This document shows, piece after piece, positions 23,250 through 34,800 of a DNA stretch of 64,000 nt. A program made the position numbers and the translations under genes. The first letter of the stretch is position 1. Each line of letters begins with the position of its first letter. The notes beneath the pieces were generated by a model. That model searched no databases. It had not been told where the DNA came from and saw only the letters and a list, made by a program, of their open reading frames with translations. Source of the DNA: Rhododendron vialii (lineage: Eukaryota > Streptophyta > Magnoliopsida > Ericales > Ericaceae); the NCBI RefSeq assembly GCF_030253575.1, contig NC_080561.1:7949001-8013000 (forward strand), written 5' to 3'.

Positions 23250-26200
23250 TCAAATATGATCTTCTTGGCCATAGTTGTACAGTATCTCGATCTGCATCAG
23301 GAACCCAAGAATAAGAAGGTGATAAAGAGCATCGAAATAGATAAGAAGGTGATAAAGAGCATCGAAATAGATCGTAAATTCCAATCATAACTTGCTGCAG
23401 TAATCATCGACTCTAGTGAAAAGACAAATAATAAGGGGATATAGGCAACATAAGAACATGGATGGAAAAGGCATGGCAAGACAATGGCTAAGAATGCAAT
23501 CATTCTATAAAATTTGGTGTTGCCTTAAGTTCCGTTTGTTTCCGCTGAAAACGGTCGTTCAGAGAACATATTACGAGAAAAACACTTGCAAAAAGGTTTG
23601 TTGTGTTTGGTTCCAACCCTGAAAACGATGGTGCTACCGTGCTGGTGGCCATGGTGGAGGTGGTGATTGAGTGGCAGTAGTCGTGGGGTGATATTAGTGC
23701 TGATCCAGAAAATGTTTCCACTGTTCAAAGGGGAAAATGTATTCCAAAAAAAACTCATTTTTGCTAACGGAAAATATTTGACAGAATTTTATTTTTCGTT
23801 GGCCCAAATGCCAAAAAGTATGGAAAATAGTTTTCGTGACTACTATTTCTGCCGCAACAAACTCCAAAAGTACAAAATAAAATTGTTTCCGCAACACGTT
23901 TTCCAACGAAACAGATGGGGGTTGTTTGGTAAAGGTTTTGAGGAGGTTTTTGGAGTAATAAGTGGAGAGAGATAGATAGAGGGATGGGAATAATAGTGGA
24001 GAAAAAAATTTATTGGAAACCGTGAGGAAGAAAGGTTCTGGGAACCCCAAGTGAACATGCTCAACACAACCATAAACTTTGTCAAACTAATAAAGGAAAT
24101 GGCCAAGTTCTGGACAGAATCAGAATGACTTCACACATGAAGAGACGGAAAAGTAACACCATGTGCAATGTTTACAGCATTAGCAAATGCATGCGAGGAC
24201 ATTTCAAAATAGCCTTTCCTCCCATGAGACACTCAAAAAGACAGTCTCATTTAACACTTGTTCATCATTCTAACCAGTGATAGAGAATTCCTCAAACACT
24301 TCTAATATAAAAAACAATACTATTTTCAAGTTTTCCTTTGACACTTCCGGTACATTTGGAAGGTCGTGACTACCTTCTCAGATCCCTTCACTGGACATTT
24401 GCTTAAAGAAAAGTATCACAGAAAGGCATGAATCATATTTATGAAAGTTATATAGCAACTAAGAAGAATGTACAAGAAATCAAGCCATCTACTGACCACA
24501 AGCCAGACAAATAAAACAACAGGAACTAATTGACGCATTATTCAAATAAATTACCCCAGGAGGTGGAGGCGGGTTTCTGGTAAACTTGGAGCCACCAGGA
24601 GCCCATGGAACTGTCAAAAAGAAAACAAGTGAGCTTCAAAACCACACATATGGAGTTAAATTTACTGATAACAATTTATATTTTGTTTACTTGATTATTT
24701 GAAAGCAATTAGTGGTAGCTAGGAGTCATGGGTACAGGGATTGGATGGTTACCTACGTTGTATGATCATGGTTTTAGTGTGTTGGTTGGTTGGTGCTTTT
24801 ATTGTATAGTATAACGCATGTTAATGAATGGAGGAGGCTGAAAATCTCATAAAATGTCGAAAGAAAATATCGAGAATAAGAGACAAGGTTCCCTCCATAT
24901 TAAACTATTAGAGGTCCATCCCACTCGAAGTGGGTCTGTCATTCTCCTTATTCTTTCATTTTAGAATATCTTATCACAAGAAGGGACATATGATCCTCAA
25001 AATGAGCGAAAATATCCAATGGAAACCTTGACTTTTCTAATGATGCAACTCCAGTCTTATTTTCTTCTTCACCTCATATTGTATCTTTGTAAAGGACTCT
25101 GAAAAGAAGTTAAATCAATGCTCTCAAGTCTCATTGAATAAAGCTTCTGTGAGTGTAGTAAAGTACTTACCAATGTAAGGATCAGGGTGCCGCCATTTGT
25201 TATAGGCTGCTTCACCATCTTCTAGCAGTCTATCAATTGTCTCGAGACTTTCCTGGAAATCCACCAAAGGAAGCAATGTGATGCAACATAGAATAGCATT
25301 ACCCCTGATACTTAACCAGAATGATGCAGTTCTCACCATGTTATAAACTATTCTATCATATCACTTTGATTGAAGAAATACAGATACGAACACAGGACAT
25401 AGACACGTTACATTTGTTAAGTATACTATTTTAATATTTTAGAGAAGAAAGCCAGTATCCGTGTTCCGAGGGAATGACCATCCCATTTCACCTTCATTCT
25501 AGTGAACCAAACACTGCCTAAGCCCTTACAGATGATCACCATGCTAAACTTTTATGGAAGTGATCACCTAGTTGAAACAGACCTTAACAACAAGCATCCT
25601 CACCTAGTCAAATTAGCCAACGAATGCTACCCCCAAGTCAAATGCACAATTCATATGCTTATTCAACAAATGAACTCTTCAATCAAACTATCAATCCTAT
25701 AGAAATATGAAAGTAAGACAAGAAAAGGAAATCAGTATGTTTTCTTCTTCTTTTTTTTGAACGGCAAATCAGTAGGGGGGTTTTTTTTTTTTTGAACGGC
25801 AAAAGAAAATTTTACTTTATTAATCTTTGAAATTGTTACAAACACTAAAGGGAACAAGGATTTGATGGCTAAGCTAAGAACAATCCTGTGTCAATCCGAG
25901 TAATCAGTAGGTTTTCAATGACATCCATTTGGTCCATCAACATAACACTCTAAATAATTTAGGGTTGCAGACGAACCGAGCTGTTCACGGGCATCTTGAG
26001 GCTCAGCTCAGTTCGCTAGTAAACGAGTGGAGCTCGAGATCGAGTTTTAAGCTCATTTGGTAAACAACCCAAGCTCAAGTGAGTTGTAACCGTGCTCAAT
26101 TACGAAAGCTCGGCTGTTTATAGATGCTAGTGTAGTAAACGAACAGAGCTCGAACACCTCGATCATAAAATGAGCTGAGCTAGAGCTCGACTATTTGGGC

Positions 26201-26655
26201 TCGACTCGAGCTCGACTAGTTTTGAACAAGCTCGGCTCGGCTCATTTGTAGCCCTAAATTCTCTAATTCCGTAGTAATTGAGTCAAAATCTAATGAAGGG
26301 CAGCTTTTGAGAGAACAAACCACGTTTTTGTTGGCATCAAACTTCTCGCGCATCTCCGAAGCCTGAAACAAACAATCAATCAAATCCATCATCACCGATC
26401 CGATATTTCAATATTCCTACACATGTGCATCACATACAGGACCGAGATAATGGAAGGAATGAAACAAGCCCTAGTATGGATTAGAAACGGAGGTGATCGA
26501 CAGATAGATACATATATATATATACATACATCTCGGTAGAAGAGATGACGATGGACGGCCCAATTGAGAGTCTCTTTGAGGGCTCTCCGGTAGAGGATCC
26601 TCACTCTCTCCTTCTGCGCTGCCCTCCGAGCCAGGTACGACGCCGGTGCACTCAT
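23250..26655 (-). CDS. CIB22: Mitochondrial complex I subunit B22/NDUFB9 (LYR family), 5 exons
   Basis: Exons: 26530-26655, 26321-26362, 25171-25252, 24555-24610, 23250-23291. All junctions are GT-AG and in frame. The 348-base CDS encodes 115 residues (Arabidopsis CIB22 is about 117, from memory). Exon 1 reads MSAPASYLARRAAQKERVRI, then LYRRALKETLNWAVHRHLFY; Leu-Tyr-Arg at 21-23 is the LYR motif that in the animal homologue contacts mitochondrial acyl carrier protein. Later conserved parts are YNKWRHPDPYIVPWAPGGSK, RNPPPPPG and the C-terminal YNYGQED. The product is an accessory membrane-arm subunit of NADH:ubiquinone oxidoreductase. The last exon is only 42 bases and lies beyond a 1.26-kb intron. 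Upstream in-frame Mets exist, but homology starts at 26655. Confidence 0.95.
23528..23921. mobile_element. Possible non-autonomous DNA element in CIB22 intron 4
   Basis: CCGTTTGTTTCCGCTGAAAA on the left matches, imperfectly and reversed, the right-hand CGTTTTCCAACGAAACAGAT. The interior repeats similar TTTCC/GGAAAA pieces. A target duplication was not resolved. Confidence 0.4.
25745..25915 (-). mobile_element. Truncated LINE-like 3' end with poly(A)
   Basis: On the minus strand, ATTAATAAAGT is followed by TTTGCCGTTCAAAAAAAA, a tail that I recognise from many plant non-LTR retroposons. A second, shorter TTTGCCGTTCAAAAAAAA tail lies just beyond. Only about 130 bases remain, within intron 2 of CIB22. 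Confidence 0.55.
25965..26250. repeat. GCTCGAGCTC-rich dispersed repeat segment
   Basis: This stretch is full of CTCGAGCTCG/AGCTCGGCTC phrases ending in TTTGTAGCCCTAAAT. The same style recurs near 38440-38830, 41900-42190, 53520-53850 and 60160-60470, usually closing with ...CATTTGYAGCCCT. It is a dispersed non-coding repeat family here lying in CIB22 intron 2. Confidence 0.6.
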
Positions 26656-27054
26656 CTCTCTCTCCTCTCTTTCTCTGTCTACTGTGCTTCGCCGAGGCAG
26701 GCACTTTTCGAGGATGTAAGGTGTGAAGGCGGACTGGATACGGCGTCGTTTTCGCCGAACTAAACACGTCCGGATCTTGCCCGTTTTACCCGAACTGAAC
26801 AAGTCCGAAGAGATGATGATGAACGGTTCGGATTCGGTTTCAACTTGATTCGCTCTGTTAAAACGGATTGAAAAGGGATTTGGATCCTCTCCGGCCTAAG
26901 GTTTGAACTCTTACCGGTGATAATAGTTAATTCTTACCGATAAAAGTTAGTTGTACAGCAAATTCAAACCATTAATTACAGCAAATGAACGGTCCAGATT
27001 TGAACTCTATAAATTTATGGAAAGACTAAAGAGTAATGCTATATGTACTGATTG

Positions 27055-27222
27055 GGGGAAGGAAAACGTACCGCCAGCGGGCCTTCTCGGGCCACCGGAC
27101 AGCCGATTCGAGCCGTCCAAAAATTCTACAAAAAAAACCCGATGGGGCCCACGCGAGAATCAACGGCATCCGAGAATCCAGTGACTGAAGACGGCCCGGA
27201 GCGGCTGGTCGGTACGTTTTCA
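27055..27222. mobile_element. Small inverted-repeat element related to the MITE at 42845
   Basis: GGAAAACGTACC on the left mirrors GGTACGTTTTCAC on the right. The interior (CCACCGGACAGCCGATTCGA, AATTCTACAAAAAAAACCCG, CAACGGCATCCGA) clearly parallels the element at 42845-43253. It is probably another, shorter member of that Mutator-like family. It lies between CIB22 and the kinesin. Confidence 0.6.
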
Positions 27223-27383
27223 CTCCCCCTTTCGATACCTATATCTTTACTGCTAAGCTAATTCAGTTCAAATTATAATCAGTTCCATCAAAACTCTAAT
27301 TTAAAGTTTGTGACTTTAAGTTAAAAATTTCCGGGGGAGAAATTATAGTATATAAAATTGAACTTGTACACATTCTTTTTGAG

Positions 27384-27548
27384 AATAAATTATTTACACC
27401 GCCGGTGTAAACATTTGTTTCCTCCAAATCAATTGCATCACAACACGTGTCAAAATAGTGGTCCCAATTAATAAAATACGGCGACGTGGCGCAATGCAAT
27501 TGATTTGGAGGAAACAAATGTTTACACCGGCGGTGTAAATAATTTATT
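27384..27548. mobile_element. Fold-back MITE with near-perfect 55-base arms
   Basis: The left arm (27384-27438) starts AATAAATTATTTACACCGCC; the right arm (27493-27548) is its almost exact reverse complement. The arms meet around a roughly 55-base loop with ACACGTG and GACGTGG. The transcript or single strand would form one long hairpin. No target duplication was resolved. Confidence 0.85.
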
Positions 27549-28850
27549 AATTTTGCAAATTTTGTTAGACTTTCAAATTTAAACAAATTCTCAGACAACT
27601 CGTATAGTATATACCTTTGTTTGCCTCCAATAACAACGGGAGAAAATGAAAACTTCTTATCAGAATGTTACTTCCATTTTCCACTAGGTTGGTGTTACTC
27701 TTCTATTGCTCCCTCCGCTCTAAGAAGGAGCTAAGTCACATAAAGCTTGCGGGAGTGCGAGCGTGAGCATAAAAGAGTTTTAATTCTTGAGTGATGTAGA
27801 CACAATCTACTACAAAGAATCTTTGAGGATGGTAGCGCGAATCCTGAAACGTGTAACTAGATTCAGGTGTAAAGTTTTTTTATCAGTGTGAGTTTTCTAT
27901 TGTACAAATGAGTGCAATTGGGGTGACACGTTCTTTGGCTTTGTATTCAGAAATGTTATCCTCCTTTGTGACTTTCTAGTCCTTTAATTAAGAACAGATG
28001 TACCTTTAGATAATTATCTTATGTATCTATGTTTTATATCAATAAAACTATTACTATTTAAAAAAAAAAAAAACTTTCCTAGCTAGTCGTTTGGCTAAAA
28101 ATGCATTGGAGTGAGATGGAACTTTGCATATGTTCCCTTTTGTTTGCCTTTTTGTATACCAATGCTTTCTTTTTGATGTTCGTGGGATGGCTACCCCACG
28201 TTTTTGTGTAACCCACTATCTTACCTAAATAAATAAAATTGCACCTTGAGATATACTAATATAAAATAAAAGCGTCTTTCATAAACATCCCAAAGTACTT
28301 AAATTTACAGGAGCGAGGATTGAAAGCACAAACACAAGATCCTATTGAAGGATTATGTGACTAAGAGTACAAGCGCGCACGGGCCACATCGGCGCTGGAT
28401 TCATATACAAGATAAGAGAATTTTTTTCCCTCCTAGCATTTTTTCAAAAGCAAGTGACAGAACAAAGAAAAGAAGGATTTCAACACCAAAGAGAAAAGAA
28501 AAGGGAAAAAAACAGCTAAGAGAAGAAGAGTTTCCGAACCGCTTCAGCTTGTCACACAGTTTGGATGGCCACAATCAAAGATTCCAAATTTGAAAGGTTC
28601 ATAGTTAGCTCAATCTACCGAAACAGGAACTCCAAAAACTAGTCAATAAACAGAACTCCAAAACCATAAAACAGTAACCTAAAACAAGTTCATTTCCAAC
28701 AGTGTGTTTACAAATTGATCGCAACTGTGGACAACCATTTTCAATTTCAATCATAAATGAACATTGCACAGAACAAAACGTCGAAAGAAAAAAAAAACAA
28801 TTCAGCACATCGCCTCTAATTTTCTTTCTATCCGGTAATATGACACAAGC

Positions 28851-31800
28851 TTACCAAAGGGAAGCCCAATGATCATTGTTGTGTTTCCGGCCCAAGGATC
28901 TTCGGCTTGCGGGTGCAGCAGGCACGAAGCTAAGCCCAAACATCTCCTTGGGCGCCTCTCCCTGTTCTCTGAACCTTATCAGCTTTCCAACAATTGAAGC
29001 ACTCTGTGCGGCATGGTTTATATCGTGAGCGTCACTCCACAAGCGGTTGACCAGTTGAAACCGCCTCCGCTTTGACCCCAAACCGATACCCCACATCTGG
29101 TATAGACGGTTTCGCTCTGCTTCCGAGAACCTCTTTTGCATCAGCCGGCATAACATATCTCTCTCACGGCGAAGAGCCTTCAAACTGCAACTCCATAAAG
29201 AAGATGAGTTGGTGAAAAAGTAAAATATTAAAGGTAAAAAACAATATGGAATTATGGATATTTCACGAAGTTTGCAGACTATAAAGCACCAACAGTCCTA
29301 GATGTCTAGCCGGCATCTAGGGATGGAATTTCTGGCCCGACACGAACCCAACACAAAGTTAGCGGGTTAGGGTCAGCTAATTCTGATATGAAACACAAAT
29401 ATGACACACAACACAATAACATAAAAAACTAAACAGATCGGGCTAGAGTTGAGAGAATTCTAATACGAACATGAGATGACATGAAACGACGCAGGGTGGG
29501 AATTTATGAGATGACACGATAACCCAACACGAAGCCAACACGAAATTAGCGGGTTATGGCTGGCTATTTCTAACACAGAACACAAATATGACATGACACG
29601 TTAACATGAAAAGCTAAACAGGTCGGGTTCGGATTGAGAAATTGTGACACAAACAAGACATTGACACGACATGATACGATGCCCACCCCTAATGGGCGTG
29701 TCCATTGAATTTAATAATTTTATATGGGGACACGGCAGGAACACGTATAGGAACATGACATGAGTTAAATATGCAATTTTTTTAAAGTGTTTTGGGGGAT
29801 AAATGTGTATTACTTGAAATATTTTGGTTAGAAGTGTAATAAGCTGTATATATGAGGTTTGTTTGTATGTATTGATGCTTCATGCCTGTACATATATGTA
29901 TATTTCCACCGGTATAAAATAAATATTATCGATTCATTTATTTATTTTTTCTCTGTCCCAGGCCTTGTCCGTATCCCCATTTTTTAGAAATCATGTGTCT
30001 GTGACCGTATCTGTGCTACATAGCTGGCAGTGGACCAAAATGGGGGCTGACACTACATGCATATGAGAGAATTAGCATATGGGCTTCCCAGAATTTAAGT
30101 AACGTTAGCTTGATCACCTCAAAATTCAAGTATTTTACCTTGCGCCCTGAAATTTCCTTTGTAATATAATCACATGATCCTCTTATCCAAGTGATAACTG
30201 TGGACAATGTGCATTAAAGTCTATTTTTAAAGAAATCATAAATAAAATGTCTACAGCCTAGTTATCTCATCCTTCTCTCCCCTCTTAAGTGGAAAATATG
30301 GTAAGCATATGTCATGGTGTGATAGTCTAGGACCCTTATACATTTCGATAATGTCAACCATAATTAGCATTATTTCATACAACTATTTTATGGAATTCTC
30401 CGAAGAGATGTGATGTTTGTGTGGAAGAAATTGTAACCCTAGTTTTGTGGGGCTCCCTACATGGGTCCGCCATTGAGCATATTGATTCGACAGTATTCTT
30501 TTTCAAATATCACAAAGCAACCTTTGAATACTAATGGATGCTAGAAAATCATACAATTTCAGTAACATGAGCGTATATGAAAAGACAGAGTGCAGACCTT
30601 GACACTAACGTGAGAGTCTGACCCCCTTGCACAGCATGATTACCCTGAGAAAATGCTTCCTTGAGGAAGGAAAGTCTCCTCATCTCCACCTCCATATATA
30701 TGGAATCTGTTGGGTCGCCTTTAAATAGCAGGAAGAAGTATGTCCTGTGCACCAACGAAATATTGCAAGATTGCCAAAGTTCAAGTATTGCTTTCTGCTT
30801 TATCCCGAACTCAATATTCCAAGTTGCAGGAGCTTCTGCTGCGTCCAGCATCGGATCTAATCCAACATCTTTGACGTTCTTCTTGGCCTTCGATTCTTCT
30901 CCCTGAAGCAGATTGTACAAAGGAAACTCTAACTCTACTAAACGGAGCAAGCTTCACGAAAAGAGCTACTACCATTTCAAAGTACTGAAATACACGTACA
31001 TTAAAGCAATCTAATGAAATGAATCAAGGAAGCAGAATTATTTTACACAATTTAGGTAAACATGCAGTTGCACTAAATGAGTAGATGAAATTTAAAATGC
31101 TATGTGACATGTCGATATGTACAAGCCCTTAAAATTGCTCTCTGTCACCTAACAAAAAAATAAGAGCAATGCTAGGGTCACACCAACTTTTATCGCTGTT
31201 CTTACAATCTCTCTCAAAAGTCAAAAATCAAAAATCAAAAGTGATGGTGGGATCCCCACTACTATTTTGTGGCTTCCACCATCACTTGTGAGAGAAAAGC
31301 ATGGATTTGAGACAAGCAATTTTTCAAATATAAGATGATTAATACTCTTTTCAAATCCATTAATAAGTGTAATCATTCAATAAGGAATATTGAAGTTCCA
31401 AGAAACAGATGAATACATATTGGATTAGTATTCTTTCAAAGACAAACGCTGATGTGTGCATCGATGAACATCTGAAGTTACATGAAAGGATAAGTGAATA
31501 AGGTGGTCAAATGCCCACTCACTAACAGAAACCAATTTCGCAGTACACTAGAAGGTTAGCAAAACTTAAATGACAGGATTAACCGGGAAACAAAGCACGG
31601 AAGAAGGGCATGTTCTAACCTGACAATTAGCAAGTTGCTTTTCATATTCAAGCTTGGCCATTTCTTTGAGTCCTGCAACAAAAGTATCAATGCTAGGAAT
31701 ATCCTCATCTGTGGAATTCTTGTTCTTCTGAGCTTTTAACTCATCTACAAAAGCACTCCCCATAGAAGACTGGGAATCATTTCTCGACAACCTTGCCGCA

Positions 31801-34800
31801 TCATAATTTAATGGCGGAACCATCCTTTGGAAGCCTTCTGGTCTTCCGGGAAAGCTTTTCTCAAAACCTTCAACTGGTGTGTTCTGACTATCACCTGTCG
31901 TCTCAAAGTCTGGAAAGGATGAGCCAGCCATTAGAGTAGCTCTACAACTCCAGCTCCTATTCAACTTCTGACTTTCACACCGTGACATATTGCCTTGAGC
32001 CCAAGGAGATGGGTCTTCAGGGTAACGGCTAACAAGAGAACCAATGGTCTTTTGCACATCCTGGTGTCTCTCCTCCAATATACCATTAGTCATGCTACTT
32101 TGGGTTTCAGTTACTTGTCTTGGTGGGGTTGATTCCAACTCGTCAATGGCCACATTGCTATGCATTCCTTCAGCATTGCCAGTTGAAAAGGCAAGGGGTT
32201 CAGAGATCTTGTCTGCTCCTGATTCATCCATCTCAATACAACGAACTTCCCGGCAAATTTCATTGGGATCTTCTCCAGTTCCTAAGTGTGCAAGAAAGAG
32301 AGAGTAAGCTTCTAAAAAAAAAATTGGACATAAGCACTACGAAAAAATTATAGTTACAATACATATTGCACATCTTTCCACACTTTTACAAGCTTTTAAA
32401 CACTTTTTGTAAGTTTCAAAAGATGAGGTGGGGCATGGTCCCCCTCAAATTGCATTACTAATGACATGCACCGGATCATAGGAACTTAACTCTACCTGTT
32501 AGTGGGTTATTGAAAAACTCTATCTTAGAGGGCCACGAATTCACTGAGTTGCCCATTTTTCTGCCACCTATATCTTGGTAATGTGTATCATCTGTAACTG
32601 ATGAGTCTGACACCGAACATTCATCTTCCCATTTGTTACCCTCTTGCCATTTAGGACGATTACTAAGCCCACCCTGAAGAAATTTAAAATAACGATGGTT
32701 AGCTGTCAAAAAATCATAAGAAACGTATTATCAACTCTGCATAAGTTACTTACCCATTCCGTCGAATCTTCATCATTTCCAACCATGAGCAACAAATCCT
32801 GAACCCGAGATTCTGCAAGTTCCCGCTGCTTAGTTTGCTCTCTCAACTCTTTCTCCAACTGGGTGATAGAAAAATCAGGGGAAAACTAATAAGTAATGAG
32901 ACCTTTCTGCCCGAGTCCTCGTAGTCTCAGCATTAGCAGTAAATATTCTCTAATCATCTAGAATGCATTTGTGGCTCTACTACACCTTTACATCAAAATA
33001 CAAACAGATGAGATAACCATAGGCCGAATCTATCATACCAAGCTACCTTCATAAAATGAGATCCCCTACTGTTATTGGCATTGTATGTGGCATTTTTTAA
33101 ATAGGGGTGCTATTCCTGCTCACATAACCTTCTCGAGCTCCATTTCTGGACAAATATATTCAATGAATAAGATTGCCAGTCTAAATGCAGGTTAACCCTC
33201 TCCGTTTTAACACCAAAAGGTGAACAAAACACACTTGAGTGTTCCAAATTCCCATACTTCACCACTCTCCCCACAACGCACACTTCAACACTAGGTAAAC
33301 TTAAAAAAGAAAAGGAATATTAAGAGGGTAAAAAACCAAGACACATGAAAAGACCACATATGATGACACACGCATAGGGAGAGATGCATCATGGTTTGAG
33401 GATGCTGGTTGGTGGTGGAAGAATAACAGGCTTGTTTGGGTCTTGAGTATGTAGGGTGAAGCCGCTGAAAAGAAGGGTGGACTGTGGAGTGTGATTTGCA
33501 TATTATGCAACCCAAATGAAGCGTCCGATTTTGCGAAGAGCAGTAACACACATGTCACATACTTCTATATCATACAAACACAAATTTCATGAGTCCATCC
33601 TACCAGTTTGATCCACCCTTGCAAAACTTCATTCATCAAGATGCCCTTGGTTACAATATGTCCTGACTCCTGTATTTATTGGAAGCAACAAAAAAACTTG
33701 CCTGACTCAACTAACATTATTTTCTGATGACAGGCACAAGGAAACTCGTTTCACATGTTAAAATGGAACTTTATGAAAAGCTGAAAAGTATTTGCCTCTT
33801 GAAAGTTGAGATGCACATGGAATGGTAAGGGACATGTCTATGGATTTTTCGTGTATTTCTCCCTTAATTCCCTTCCTAATTCCATCAAATAATTCAACAT
33901 TCAGATCCAATCCCTGTTTCTCACGATTTGTCCAAATACAAGTCCTGTAGTACTATACTTTGTTGCTATGCAGCAATCAGTTCCACCAAGAAAACCAAGT
34001 GTATAATACCCCATGATTTGGTGATACACTTTAACATCTGAGAATAAAGAAATGATTTTATTGTGTGTCATTACCTTTTCTATCTGAAGATCTTTCTTCC
34101 TCAGTAATGCTGCATAATCAGAAGTGGAAGAAGGGGCAGGGGTCCTTAACTCGCTCTCCAATCGAGCCAACTCTTTTTGCAAATGCTTCACCAAGGCCTT
34201 ATCAGACATGACTACATTAACCTTTGCATTTGTGCTAACTTCTTTTGCACATGTAGCAAACAAGAGAGTATTTCTAGACTGGTCAACATGGCTTCGTGCA
34301 GGGCTCAAAGTGCAAATGATGGCAGTTCTGGCATTGCCTCCCAAACAGGGCTGTAGAATGCGAGTTAGCTTAGAATCTCTGTAGTTCACATGTCCATGTC
34401 TCCCCTTGCTTCATTCAAAAATTGTGAAAAGTTGATGAGCTATACATTGTATAAATTATCCCTTCCACATAAAGAGCCAATTATTTTGGAAAACAAAAGG
34501 GAGACAAAACAACAAAAAAAACACACAGGTGTCGATTCCATACTGATAAGTGGACAAGATTTAACTTAGTTCTCTTGATACAAAGTAGTCTTTTTGAAAG
34601 CTAAGCAGATAGCCCCTATCTATTATACATTTTCTCTGACAATTGAAGTAAAGAGCTAAAATGGTCAAGAAAGAGGCAATTACTAAACCTCAGCTTGCGA
34701 ATAACGGTAGAAAGGGTCAGTAAACTACGGTTGATATGGCAGCCTTCTTTCAGTCTTGCTCCAACTGATAACGCCTGAGCTGCACGCTCACTTCCCGCAA

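Noticed and set aside
33291..33558. Two overlapping minus-strand frames in kinesin intron 9
   Set aside because: The kinesin protein continues correctly from exon 9 to exon 10 without them.
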